NCBI GenBank assembly: GCA_951394045.1
Contig: OX595987.1
Coordinates: forward strand, 744,001 to 808,000
Length of the DNA stretch: 64,000 bases
Direction of reading: 5' to 3'
Source of the DNA: Nitzschia sp. DOCU1
Taxonomy: Eukaryota; Bacillariophyta; Bacillariophyceae; Bacillariales; Bacillariaceae
Positions 11,175-22,700 of this stretch are shown here, piece after piece. The notes under the pieces were generated by a model that saw only the letters and a program-made list of their open reading frames with translations, searched no databases and was not told where the DNA came from. The translations under genes were made by a program, and so were the position numbers. Positions within the stretch are counted from its first letter, which is position 1; every line of letters begins with the position of its first letter.

Positions 11175-13136
11175 ATGCAGCTGTCTCGTTTAGCTGCAGT
11201 AGCGTCGGGCGCACTGTCGCTCATTGGGCCGTTGGCGGTGGGCCTTGTTGTCGTCCCGAAATCGACGAGGCTGCGAGGATGGTCGACGGTTGCCCCTAGG
11301 ACGTCAAAAGGTTCCATCGCGACAATGTCCACGGGTGCTCTTCGACTTCAGTCTGAGAGCGAATCCTGGGCAGAAGAACAACGTAGTCGGCTCGAACAAT
11401 TTTTAAAGCGCATTGATGGGCTGCAGAGCGAAATTCAAGCATGGAACAGCACCGACGTCGACAACAATACTTTGCAGGCCAAGCAATCAGCCGTGGAAGA
11501 TCTGGAGAAGGAGATTGAAACTCAACTATCAGCCGCAATTCCTCCAGTGGGGTTGTCGATGACAGAGTTCAAGGCTGCTATCAAGCTATTTTTCTATCTC
11601 ACCCCGCCAGTCCGCCTGGCCCTCGTTCGGGCACTCGGGATGGAGGATGAGATCGCAAAGATGCCGTTCCAAATACCGCAGATTGTGAGACGACTGTACG
11701 AAGAGCAGTATACGCTCACTCCGCAACTTCTGAAGGATACGTTGAAGGCGGTGCTGGCGGCACCTACGACGAGCAATGCTGCCAGCAGGTTGGAAGCCAA
11801 AGATCAAGATCTCGAGTCACTCTTCAGCAGTCTCGCGGACGATAGGGACCCCAAGGAAAGAGACATCGCAACGAGCGTCAACCAATTCTTACCAAGAGTT
11901 ACACGGAAAGAAGGCCAGAGGCCGTCACTAGACGATGTCAAGATACTGACAAATGCGCTTGGTAATAGCAAGCTCTACGCTGGGTCGTCACCACCCATTG
12001 AGATTCCTGGTGGATACATTATCCGTGGGGAGAATCGCATGGCATCGGGAAGCAAGCTCATTTCTGCCCTAGATGAAAAACTTCCTGCTGACTGGGATTG
12101 TACCGTTAGTTACATGTACGATGTGTCAGAGGTGGATGATGAGAACCTTTTCGAGAAGGACTTTGCTTTGGTGCTCCTGAAAAACGACTTCTCACCGGTG
12201 ACCAGTGACTGGCTCTATCGGGCAGTTTCGTTGGCATCGTTTGGAATCATTTTACTGTTCTCCATTGGAGTGTATGGTGCAAACCAAGATGTCTTGAATC
12301 GTCTGACAGACGCGTCGTCTCTCGGCGACTTTAGCAGCTTGGACTGGTTCAACGGCAAGATTTTGCAGGTTCTGGGTCCAATACTCATAATTTTGGCAAG
12401 CCATGAATTTGGTCATATCTTGACCGCCAAGAATAGCAAGATTGAAACGACTTCGCTGATCCCCACCTTTCTTCCAATTTTTGGAAGCCTTCCCTTGCTG
12501 GGAACCCTGACGAGGATCAAGTCCTCGCCTAAAGACTTGACGTCGCTTTTCGACTTCGCTTTTCTTGGCCCCCTTCTTGGATTCTTATCATCTTTCATTT
12601 TTCTCGGATCAGGCCTGGTTGCAACCAAGGCGGCTCTGGATGGAGGCGCTTCGGCACAATTTCTGCCGTCGCTTCCAGTCAGCGTACTGGGTTTATCTAC
12701 TCTGGGCGGCTCAATCATTGATAATTTCTTTGCCGGTGGCGATGGTTACATCACAGCCCTTGATCCCGCAACTCCCGTCCCGCTACATCCTTTCGCTATC
12801 GCTGGATATTGTGGGCTGCTCATTAATGGTGCTGAAATGCTTCCGCTGGGGGCGACGGATGGTGGCCGCCTAGCTTTGACTATATTTGGACGGCGAGGGC
12901 ACAGCATCATCGGAGGACTCACATGGTTTGCGTTACTGGTGGCATCGTTCACACTTGAGGATCGACAGACTCCTCTTCTAATCACCGCATGGGCGACCAA
13001 CAACATTTTTCAAAACGACATGGAAGTTCCATGCCGCGACGAATCTGAAAACCCTAATTTGCCCAGGATGGCAGCTGCCTTTTCTTTGTGGTTTCTAGCG
13101 GCCTTGACGATCATTCCAATTAGCACTACACAATAG
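11175..13136 (+). CDS. EGY-like site-2-protease family metalloprotease (paralogue B, intronless)
   Basis: A single exon of 653 aa. The reading frame is open from 10926, but the first sensible ATG is at 11175 (MQLSRLAAVASGALSLIG..., a hydrophobic leader). The zinc motif HEFGH is at about residues 410-414. The second site is MLPLGATDGGR with Asp at about 562. Multiple hydrophobic helices lie between about 355 and 650. A coiled-coil segment (about 55-105) precedes the body but lacks the MDxxLTL motif shared by A and C. No clear A-F plastid motif follows the leader, so localisation is less certain than for A and C. The C-terminal half aligns with A and C by motif order (HExGH, FDFAFLGP, PLHPFAIAGY, TDGGR, FGRRG, VPCRDE). 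It is divergent from A and convergent with C (193-bp gap). Lack of introns suggests intron loss or retroposition. Confidence 0.83.
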   Translation: MQLSRLAAVASGALSLIGPLAVGLVVVPKSTRLRGWSTVAPRTSKGSIATMSTGALRLQSESESWAEEQRSRLEQFLKRIDGLQSEIQAWNSTDVDNNTLQAKQSAVEDLEKEIETQLSAAIPPVGLSMTEFKAAIKLFFYLTPPVRLALVRALGMEDEIAKMPFQIPQIVRRLYEEQYTLTPQLLKDTLKAVLAAPTTSNAASRLEAKDQDLESLFSSLADDRDPKERDIATSVNQFLPRVTRKEGQRPSLDDVKILTNALGNSKLYAGSSPPIEIPGGYIIRGENRMASGSKLISALDEKLPADWDCTVSYMYDVSEVDDENLFEKDFALVLLKNDFSPVTSDWLYRAVSLASFGIILLFSIGVYGANQDVLNRLTDASSLGDFSSLDWFNGKILQVLGPILIILASHEFGHILTAKNSKIETTSLIPTFLPIFGSLPLLGTLTRIKSSPKDLTSLFDFAFLGPLLGFLSSFIFLGSGLVATKAALDGGASAQFLPSLPVSVLGLSTLGGSIIDNFFAGGDGYITALDPATPVPLHPFAIAGYCGLLINGAEMLPLGATDGGRLALTIFGRRGHSIIGGLTWFALLVASFTLEDRQTPLLITAWATNNIFQNDMEVPCRDESENPNLPRMAAAFSLWFLAALTIIPISTTQ

Positions 13137-13329
13137 CATACCGTTTGTACTTGAGCATATACCAGCTCATCTGGGCATTGTTGTATACTTCAATCGGGCC
13201 AAAAGGGGTGGTTGCTTGCTGCTAGTATAATCTGGCGGTCTATAATTGTAATCAGTAATATCAAATAGCACGTTTAGGTCTCGGGCGCCCACTACCTTAC
13301 CATGGAATCGCATACGACAATCGAGTCTA

Positions 13330-15887
13330 TTAAATAGGTATTAGCGTAAGGAATGCCAACGCGAACGTTAGGGCGCCAAGGGCGACTCTGGGCAAACTGA
13401 GTTCGTCGATCTCGTTTCTCGCTGGAACTTCATTGCCTGTTTGGAAAGCAATAACAAAAGCGAAGTAGAATAGGAACAGGTCGGACCCAAGGATCCCCGT
13501 GAACAAAAGAGCTGTCATGGTTAGCCACCCAAGGACGACTTTAGTATTTCTTCCAAATAGAGACAGTGCCACTCTGCCTCCGTCAGTCGCTGCGGAAACG
13601 AATACGTTGTTGTCCGTGAGTAAAATTTGTCGACAACGCGTTAAGAATGAAAATATGTACTTACTTCCGACAGGCAGCATCGCAAGAGCGTTCACTATAA
13701 GACTGATGTAACCGGCGACAGCCAACGGGTGCAGTGAAACCATGAGGCCTGCCGATGGGGCACCGTCGGGAACAAACAGAGACCCCTTGATGACTGTGTC
13801 TATAATACCCCCACCTAACATGCTTTGCCGAAGAATGTCGACGGGAAGACTGGGCAAAGTTGCTGGATCACTTGACAAGGTAAGTTGTGACCCCACCGCC
13901 ACAGCGGCGATCGACGCTATTGCGCCAAGCAACGGCCCTGATGCCGCGATGTCGAACATCGCGTCCTTATTCTTTGGAAGCGATTTGAAACTCGTCACTG
14001 AACTGGTGATTCCTGTCACCAACGATGGCACAAGTGTCGGTGGCGATAATTTCACCTAGGCGATACAAAGTCAGCACCAAGGCGCGGATGTGATCCCAAA
14101 TAGTAGAACAAAGACAGACTTACCTCGTTCAAGCCTGCTGCTATCCGATGCCCAAGTTCATGTAACAACTGGATGCCGATGAAATAGAAGAAAAGCGGCA
14201 CCGAAAGATCCGTTAGCCACTCGAGGTCGTATGACATACCAGCGTCGGCGACCGCCAACTGCTCCTCAACGCGTTGCGAGAGCGCGGGGTTAAGTAGAAA
14301 AGGGTAGATCGAAAGGTACCAGGACGATGCAATTCCTAGCCCAGTAACCAATGAAAGCTGGACCGGCTTGGATTCGCGGACTAAGTCTGGGCTCGTTATG
14401 TAAAGAATCGGTGAGGCTTCGTCGCTCCCGAAGATATCAATCTCAATATATTCCTCTTCTTGTGCTTTGGCAAGCGCTGTGAAATCATCTGCAAGTAAAA
14501 CTGTCATCTTGTCAGCAAGACCAGCTCGCTCGAGCTCATTGTCTATGGCATCGATCAGCTCGTCCCCCTTTGCATACTTGTAAGTACCGGTTACAATATA
14601 ACCCCCCAACACCTTCTCCGGTTTGGACGTAGCACTAAATTTCGCCTTGGGAAGAACATTCGAAGCAAAGGCCTGAACTTGGGCAAGTGTAGGCTCTTGG
14701 GCATTTTCTTTTCTCATACATTTCGGGTAGGAGCTTGAAATTAGCTGGTCAACAGCTGACGCGTTCAATGCATTAATAAACTCCTTAAACACTTCATCGT
14801 CACCACCTGCTTTCGATAGTACTTCCACAAGCCTGTCTTCGTTTCCAAGCCGTCTCTCAATAAAGTACTCCATCTCCAAAACATATCGCGCCATCTTCCG
14901 CTTGTCACCAGCCGCCTCTTGTACCACATCGTCGGGGACCGTCACCTCAGATTTCTCAATCTTGCGGATTGCTTCTTCAATCTGCCCTTCTGTGAATTCT
15001 GGTTTAGGATATTTTGAAAAAGAGAAGTCTCCAGAACTCGCCATATTCAATCGAGCGGCAAGCTCTGTTGTATTGATATCAGCCAAGGTGTCGAAGTCGA
15101 GTTCCACCACACTTGCTAATAATCTCTTGACGAAACCAGGGGAGCCATCAATCACTGATTTAGTCTCCTCCAGATCCTCCTTGTTGACGAAATCATTGAG
15201 ATCTATAGTGACACCTCCATTTGCGCTTGGTGAGGGGGAGGGTATATCGTTTGTACTGATTTGTTCGATGACGGCGGCTGTTGATTCCCTTTTCTTAGGT
15301 ATGGAAGGCTCCTTGGCTACCGCAGGCTTGGGAGGCTCACCTCGGAGTTTGGCCTGCAGATTATCAAGTTGCCGCTGGATCTCCTCAATGGACTCGCCCT
15401 TTGTCTTGGCAACTTTAAGTTGGCGTTCCAGCTTTTCGATTTTGGACAAGGTCAGCTCCGCATCCATGCGTTCAGCTTCTAGGCGGGCACGCTCAGCCTG
15501 AGCACGAAGAGCCTTGGCTCGTTCTACCGGGTCATTCAGATCTTTTGGCGGCGTTGATTGCATAGGCCCTGTGGCGCCATTGGAGACAACAGGTTCCTTT
15601 ACAGTTGCCGCGGGCGCCCCAGGCGTACCCTCTTCTTTTGGTTTCGTCGTTCGTCCAAAGAAGGGAATCTGCCTCTTCTTCTCCCCTTCACCGTCTTCCT
15701 CCACCTTATCTACGTCTTCACCAGTTTCCTTCCTATTTCTGCCAAAGAAGTAGACGGGCTTAGTGCGGAAAGCCGATGATTCTGCAACGGGATTTTTAAC
15801 GCTGAAAGCACTTTTGTGCGTCGTAAAGGCGTCGGATGCCCCGCCGAAGATAATAGCACATGCACAGAAACTTCTCAACGCTCTCAT
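13330..15887 (-). CDS. EGY-like plastid site-2-protease family metalloprotease (paralogue C)
   Basis: Three exons, 15887-14124, 14055-13665 and 13589-13330, with introns of 68 and 75 nt; the product is 804 aa. An ATG at 15887 gives a signal peptide ending GASDAFTTHKSAF, a good plastid ASAFAP-type motif. A coiled coil (about residues 105-160) has MDAELTLSKIEKLERQLK, clearly paralogous to gene A. The zinc motif HELGH is at about 576-580, and the second site LPVGTTDGGR has Asp at about 721. Both introns fall at the same positions as in gene A: after the residues following the HExxH helix, and just before TDGGR. It is predicted to act in a plastid membrane as an M50 protease. The substrate is unknown. 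Confidence 0.85.
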
Positions 15888-16556
15888 GGTACGGTGGTGC
15901 GTGGAGCAATTCGGCGTTTCCGCAAACGAGTGGGGATCCAATATGATACGACAATGATAGTACACGGGAGGTCAAGGGATGCAGTCACCAAGTATTCTGG
16001 CCTCGTCTCAAGGTTGACGATCCTCCGATGAGCTTCATTGGCGTCTTCTCATTTGCCAACACAGCAGTGGGTTTTCTCCAAACATCAACCACTGATGACG
16101 GACGGGATCCAACGGCACGAAAATGTGCCACCTGGAACCCCTTTAGGAGGTGGATCAGGTACCAGGTATGCATCATACGTACTATGTCAGGTATAGCTGA
16201 GAATTTGATTCTCGGCACCTCGTTCGTACTCGTAGTCTTCGCGCTTGTTGCTAGTAGAGTGGACGAGAAAGCTGTCGCCCTACTTTTTCCCCTAGCGTGA
16301 GAAGTGGATGGTAGTTAACTAGCGGAAGGCGCTTTCGTCTTTCCTTGTTTGCACTTGGTACAGAACATTAACTCTTCCGGTAGGTAGACGGTGAGCCCAA
16401 GAATGCCGGCCGAACGCTGAATTCATGACATCTACTGCTATTCTACATTTTTTAACGTAAGCTAGATGAATTAGCATTCCAAATATTCGGAATGGAAATA
16501 GCATATAATTGAGCAAGGCCTGAGATCGGAAGGTGCGCATCTCAAACGGCAGGATC
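15888..16556. other. Intergenic, no gene seen
   Basis: It holds the promoter of EGY-like gene C and the 3' flank of the RGG protein gene. Both strands carry open frames here, but none looks coding. Confidence 0.5.
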
Positions 16557-19228
16557 CTAATTGCCGCCTTGCCAGGTGGGGGCGCCCGCACTCCAACCGC
16601 CGGTTTGGTTGTTGGACCAGCCGCCTGCACCGCCACTAGAGGGGGCTTCCGCAGTTTGTCCTTGGAGTCCAAAGTTTTGCTGGCCCCCAAGTTGGTGGGG
16701 AGGGCCTTGCTGGAATTGCTGCAAGGAGGAGTTGTTTCCTCGTCCACCTTTCTTGCCCTTTTGGTGGTCATCTTCTTGGAAACCACCAGCATGCATTCCT
16801 TGTTGCATGCCATAAGGATCGCCCATACCACCAGGACCGTAACCACCACGTTGGTTGAAATGGTCAGCATGGTAGCCCATTCCGTAAGGCTGGCCTCCAT
16901 ATCCGCCATGCTGGGGGTTATATTGGTTCTGGTACTGGTTGTTGTTGTGGTGGTTGTTTCGACCGCGGTATCCACCACTATTCTTGTGGTATCCACCCGA
17001 ACCACCTGGTTGGTGCGAATTCTGCTGGGAATGGTCGTCATAGTGAGGAGCACCGTACCCTTGGTTTTGTCCCATGACAGGCTGGTATCCAAATCCGCCT
17101 TGGGCAACGCCACCAAATTGACCATAGCCATAGTTGTAGCCAATGCCGCCTTGGTGTTGACCCATGTAGTATTGAGGCTGCCCATAGTGCGCCAAGGCGG
17201 GGTTAGCATAAGGAATAGCACCAGGCATGCCTGGAGGAATACCAGCACCCGTCGGGCCGGGCGTGGAACTGTCGTTGTTCCCATCCGGAACACCGGTGGA
17301 AGGAGCCGATGGTACCTGCGAGCCATACAGGCCTTGCTGAGGAAGGCCACCCGTGGCTCCAGGCTGGTTAATACCGCCAGCTTGTGGCTTGCCTGGTTGT
17401 CCAGGAACACCAGCCAACACAGGGCCACCCTGAGTCATTCCGACGAATCCGCTGCCAGCAGCATTGTAATTGTACATGCCGGGCATTCCGTACTGGTTGT
17501 AGCTCTGTTGCGCAACTCCTGCGCCAGGAAGAACAGGAACGTGATTTGCTTGGGCTGGCATTGGTTGCGGTAGCGAAGACGTGATGGGCTTGCCCTCGTC
17601 TTTCTTTTGGGCGTTCAACGAGGCACTCTCCATCTTATTTTCAAGTTCGTGAACCATAACAGCACTCTCAGGCATCGGAGGCATGCCACCAAGCGACAAG
17701 CCGGGTGGAGGCCTAGCAGGTGATACTGTAGAGGCGTTCTTGTCCCCCTTTTGGGGAGCAGGCGATGCACCAACATTCTTGTCGGCGCCAGCATCGGCAT
17801 CGGCGCCGAATGATCCAAAGCCAAAGTCTAGGTTTTGCGAATCCCCAGCGTCTCCAGAGTCCCAGTGTCCCATATTCAATACATTAGTTGGTGCAGCCGG
17901 CGGAGCAGGAGGAGGCATCGATTTAGGCTCTGGTGCTACAGCAACAGACTCCTCCACTGGAGGAGGAACATTTAGTGGCATAGCAGGAGGTGCAGAAGGC
18001 ATTTCCACGGAAACAGCTACAGACTCCGGCTTGGAGGACGCAGCCTTACCCCAAGCGCCTCCTTCCGTAACATTCGTTGGTAGCCCACTCTTCAACGTGG
18101 GTTCCAGAACCGCCTGGGTCGGCACAGGATCTGATTCTTGTACTACTTCAGGCGCCATTGGGGCTGGGGCAGGAGGAGCCACAGGCGCTGGAGGAGGCTT
18201 GGGCTTTTCTGCTTGAATCAAGTGAGCAGAGCCTTTCGTGGCCCAAACATTTCCACCAGCAGGAGCAGCCGCTCTGACGACAGGCTGTGGCTTTGCCTCC
18301 CGAGCCGGACGGCCAGACGGCATCGGATCTCGTTGAGCAGGAATACCGACATCCAAGGGATTCTTTTCCGGAGCGACGGGCGCCGGTTCTTCCACTTTAG
18401 CTTGGGGTGCTTTCCTTGGCGCTTCTTGGGCGGGGGCAGGTGGAGCAGGAGCCACAGCAGCCGCTCTGGCGCCCCAAGCACCCTTCAGGGCAGGAGCATT
18501 TGCGACGGGAGAAGGAACTCCAGGCTGTGCTGGAGCCGCTGGTGGCGCAGCCGGCTTTTCCTCCACCTCTCCTCCATCTGTGGGGCTTGCTTCCTTTCCT
18601 TCCTTCTTCTCGGGAGGAGAACCTCGTCCACGTCCGCCTCGTCCTCCAGCGGTTGCTCGTCCACGGCCTCGACCACGACCTTCTGCATTACGACCACCGC
18701 CGCCTCCACCGCCTCTAAAACCACCCGGTCCTCCTCGTTCATGCTTTTTCTTGACTGCTTTCTTATTCACGTCTTCCCAGACTTCTTCTTGCTCGGCCGG
18801 TTCATCCCACCACTCAGCAATTTTCGCCATGATTTTTTCCTCATCACCATTCATTGCTTTGTAGACCTTGTCTAGGTCCTTCCTTTTGTGAGGGGGGCAT
18901 GCCCCGCGAAGCTATGGTAGTAATGATAATAAGAGCAACATGTTATCGTGAGTATGCACACAAAGTGGCAAACAAAAGGTGCTGTCAGAGGCGTTCTGGA
19001 TCCACCGATTATGTTGGATGGAGAAAAAGGACGCGTTGTGTGACCGAGGTACGGCCCAGTAGAGTTTCTACAGAGGCGCGCCGAACCCCTCCGAAGATCA
19101 CTGCGGTTCCCGCCACAATGACACAGCAATGAGAAACGCAATATCCAACTTACATTCTCCAACACAGGGTCAGATTTCCTGCCATTTGACTTGCCACCAT
19201 TACGACCGCCATTTGCTGTGGGTGGCAT
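16557..19228 (-). CDS. RGG-box, prion-like low-complexity protein (putative RNA-binding)
   Basis: Two exons, 19228-19154 (25 codons) and 18911-16557, with a 242-nt intron (19153-18912). The join restores one frame (...DPVLEN|LRGACPPHK...) and gives 809 aa. A short ordered region (about residues 25-60, RKDLDKVYKAMNGDEEKI...IAEWWDEP) resembles a small UBA-like helical bundle. It is followed by Gly/Arg repeats (RGRGRGR, GGRGGRGRG), a long Pro/Ala-rich linker and a C-terminal Gly/Tyr/Gln/Asn-rich prion-like segment (about 470-809). This composition is typical of proteins that bind RNA and condense into granules. No RRM or KH domain is seen, so RNA binding is inferred from the RGG boxes only. The ATG within exon 2 (18854) is an alternative start. 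Confidence 0.72.
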
Positions 19229-19712
19229 ATTGGATTTGTATTTAATTTGGTTGTTATTATTGGGAGAGAGAGTGTGTTTGTTGATAGATGGAGTTGCTAC
19301 CCCAAATGTGGTCGGGACGGACTTTTGGCACCCTCGAAACCAAAAACGGAAGGCCTTGTGCTTCCACTTTTTCGCCGTCCATCTGGCCAGCGCGCGCAGA
19401 TGGCACAGACAGTCAGAGTCAAGCGCGAGCAAGCCGCTGCAACGGTACCATTTTCACGCAGGTCAATCGTAAAAAATCTGCGGTTGTCATTAACATGTTT
19501 GACTTCTTTGACTACCGTACGACGTTCAGACGAGAAATTTGAGTCCCTGGCCTGATACGCGTTTTATTATATTATCCTAGCTGGATATGTTGTTTTGGAA
19601 GCCTGCCGACCCATTTTTGAAAACACAGGACGACAAATTCTCGCTTGCTTTCCGATGCACACGAAGTAATTTTCTCTTCATTTCACATAGCGGCGGCAAT
19701 CTCTCTACTCTA
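19229..19712. other. Intergenic flank between RGG gene and tandem array
   Basis: It holds the promoter of the RGG protein gene, with a GAGAGAG tract near 19263 in its 5' part. The last bases before the array are ...ctctactcta. No gene seen. Confidence 0.5.
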
Positions 19713-22700
19713 CCGTAATGTTCAAATTTCTACCGAAGTAGTTATTATCTACCAGAATCCCCCTTTCCCGTATGTAGCAACCCCGATACGGTCGTTGTAG
19801 TTTGTAGAATTTGCACGGTATCCCATACGTAGATTCTACCGCGATGTCGCCCAAAAAGTAGATATTTTGAGGGCATTTCATCTACTCTCTAAGAGGACTC
19901 TAAGGACTCCTTCCGAGCCCACGTGGCATGCCAAATCCATACCGTCATGCACCGTCTACTCACACAAGTCCTGCAGGCGGTACTAAAGAATTTCTACACT
20001 ACTTGAACACATGAAAACACTCGCGACGCAAACAACAATAACAACACCAATGCACCTGGGCCCATGTGCCAATGCCGGATTCCTGTCACACTTTACTTTG
20101 ACAGCGGATAGAATGCATGCATTGGCATGATGGGATTATAAGCCTTGTCATTTTTGGATTTGCCAAACGAGTTGCATGCCAAAAAGATGCAAAAAAGGCG
20201 CCCCCCTCCAGCAGCAAACAACAACCTGCCAGTGAGCTTGAGGTAACAAACCCAAATGCCTTGGACGGTACAACTGCAGTGCCAATGATTCATTTCGACC
20301 CAAAGAAAAGAAGAACAAGGACCCAAGCAAGAAAAGAAGAGTTGTTGCAGCCAAGTCCTTAATACAAAAATTGGAAGAGCGAGAGCAACGAGGAGAGAGG
20401 CTGAAAAAGAAGCTTGGCAGCAGAGTGCAAGAAGAGGTGAAAAAAAACAATGATGACGACCCAATATCAAGGGCAAGGCTTCCACAATGATGTTGCCTAC
20501 TGCGACAATTATCATCAGGGGTCGCTGGACTTGGGGGCGACGGTGTTAGTACAGCAGCAACATCTACATGTACTCAACAAGAATCAGAGAATCCCTCCAT
20601 GCCTGAGTTCAAAGCTGGTCCTGCTCGTACTTCTGCTATTCCAGTGCAAGAATTGTCATTGTAGTAGATTCTAGACTTGTTAACTAGTAGTAAAAGGGTC
20701 GACCACACATTTGTGCACTACTTGTAGTAAGTACTAAAATTAAGTCCATCGGTACGTTGCCGCACATTCCACTACCAGGAGCTAGAACACACAGCACAGT
20801 ACTTTATGGTGTGCAGTATAGTGAAACAGTACCCATGTCAAGAAACAGTTACAGTAGCTAGCTAGAGAATGGTAGCTGCTGGTTATCCGGTCGGTCAACA
20901 CGCGTCGTCTTCTTGATTCTCGACGACTTGGACTCGAACGAATGCTTGTGCGCAGTTTGCGAACCCCTCCGACATAGACGACTGCGGTTTGTATGGTAGA
21001 TAATATGGTAGAGAAAGTTGAGTCTACGAACCCGTAATGTTCAAATTTCTACCGAAGTAGTTATTATCTACCAGAATCCCCCTTTCCCGTATGTAGCAAC
21101 CCCGATACGGTCGTTGTAGTTTGTAGAATTTGCACGGTATCCCATACGTAGATTCTACCGCGATGTCGCCCAAAAAGTAGATATTTTGAGGGCATTTCAT
21201 CTACTCTCTAAGAGGACTCTAAGGACTCCTTCCGAGCCCACGTGGCATGCCAAATCCATACCGTCATGCACCGTCTACTCACACAAGTCCTGCAGGCGGT
21301 ACTAAAGAATTTCTACACTACTTGAACACATGAAAACACTCGCGACGCAAACAACAATAACAACACCAATGCACCTGGGCCCATGTGCCAATGCCGGATT
21401 CCTGTCACACTTTACTTTGACAGCGGATAGAATGCATGCATTGGCATGATGGGATTATAAGCCTTGTCATTTTTGGATTTGCCAAACGAGTTGCATGCCA
21501 AAAAGATGCAAAAAAGGCGCCCCCCTCCAGCAGCAAACAACAACCTGCCAGTGAGCTTGAGGTAACAAACCCAAATGCCTTGGACGGTACAACTGCAGTG
21601 CCAATGATTCATTTCGACCCAAAGAAAAGAAGAACAAGGACCCAAGCAAGAAAAGAAGAGTTGTTGCAGCCAAGTCCTTAATACAAAAATTGGAAGAGCG
21701 AGAGCAACGAGGAGAGAGGCTGAAAAAGAAGCTTGGCAGCAGAGTGCAAGAAGAGGTGAAAAAAAACAATGATGACGACCCAATATCAAGGGCAAGGCTT
21801 CCACAATGATGTTGCCTACTGCGACAATTATCATCAGGGGTCGCTGGACTTGGGGGCGACGGTGTTAGTACAGCAGCAACATCTACATGTACTCAACAAG
21901 AATCAGAGAATCCCTCCATGCCTGAGTTCAAAGCTGGTCCTGCTCGTACTTCTGCTATTCCAGTGCAAGAATTGTCATTGTAGTAGATTCTAGACTTGTT
22001 AACTAGTAGTAAAAGGGTCGACCACACATTTGTGCACTACTTGTAGTAAGTACTAAAATTAAGTCCATCGGTACGTTGCCGCACATTCCACTACCAGGAG
22101 CTAGAACACACAGCACAGTACTTTATGGTGTGCAGTATAGTGAAACAGTACCCATGTCAAGAAACAGTTACAGTAGCTAGCTAGAGAATGGTAGCTGCTG
22201 GTTATCCGGTCGGTCAACACGCGTCGTCTTCTTGATTCTCGACGACTTGGACTCGAACGAATGCTTGTGCGCAGTTTGCGAACCCCTCCGACATAGACGA
22301 CTGCGGTTTGTATGGTAGATAATATGGTAGAGAAAGTTGAGTCTACGAACCCGTAATGTTCAAATTTCTACCGAAGTAGTTATTATCTACCAGAATCCCC
22401 CTTTCCCGTATGTAGCAACCCCGATACGGTCGTTGTAGTTTGTAGAATTTGCACGGTATCCCATACGTAGATTCTACCGCGATGTCGCCCAAAAAGTAGA
22501 TATTTTGAGGGCATTTCATCTACTCTCTAAGAGGACTCTAAGGACTCCTTCCGAGCCCACGTGGCATGCCAAATCCATACCGTCATGCACCGTCTACTCA
22601 CACAAGTCCTGCAGGCGGTACTAAAGAATTTCTACACTACTTGAACACATGAAAACACTCGCGACGCAAACAACAATAACAACACCAATGCACCTGGGCC

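Noticed and set aside
16533..17573. Long plus-strand and second minus-strand frames over the RGG gene
   Set aside because: Low-complexity Gly/Pro/Gln coding yields open frames in several phases; only the RGG frame joins cleanly to an upstream exon with an ATG.
20117..20515. 81-aa plus-strand and 140-aa minus-strand frames in each tandem unit as genes
   Set aside because: They overlap each other and the broken charged frame. The minus-strand frame is the antisense of Lys/Glu-rich sequence, which automatically gives Leu/Phe/Ser-rich peptides.
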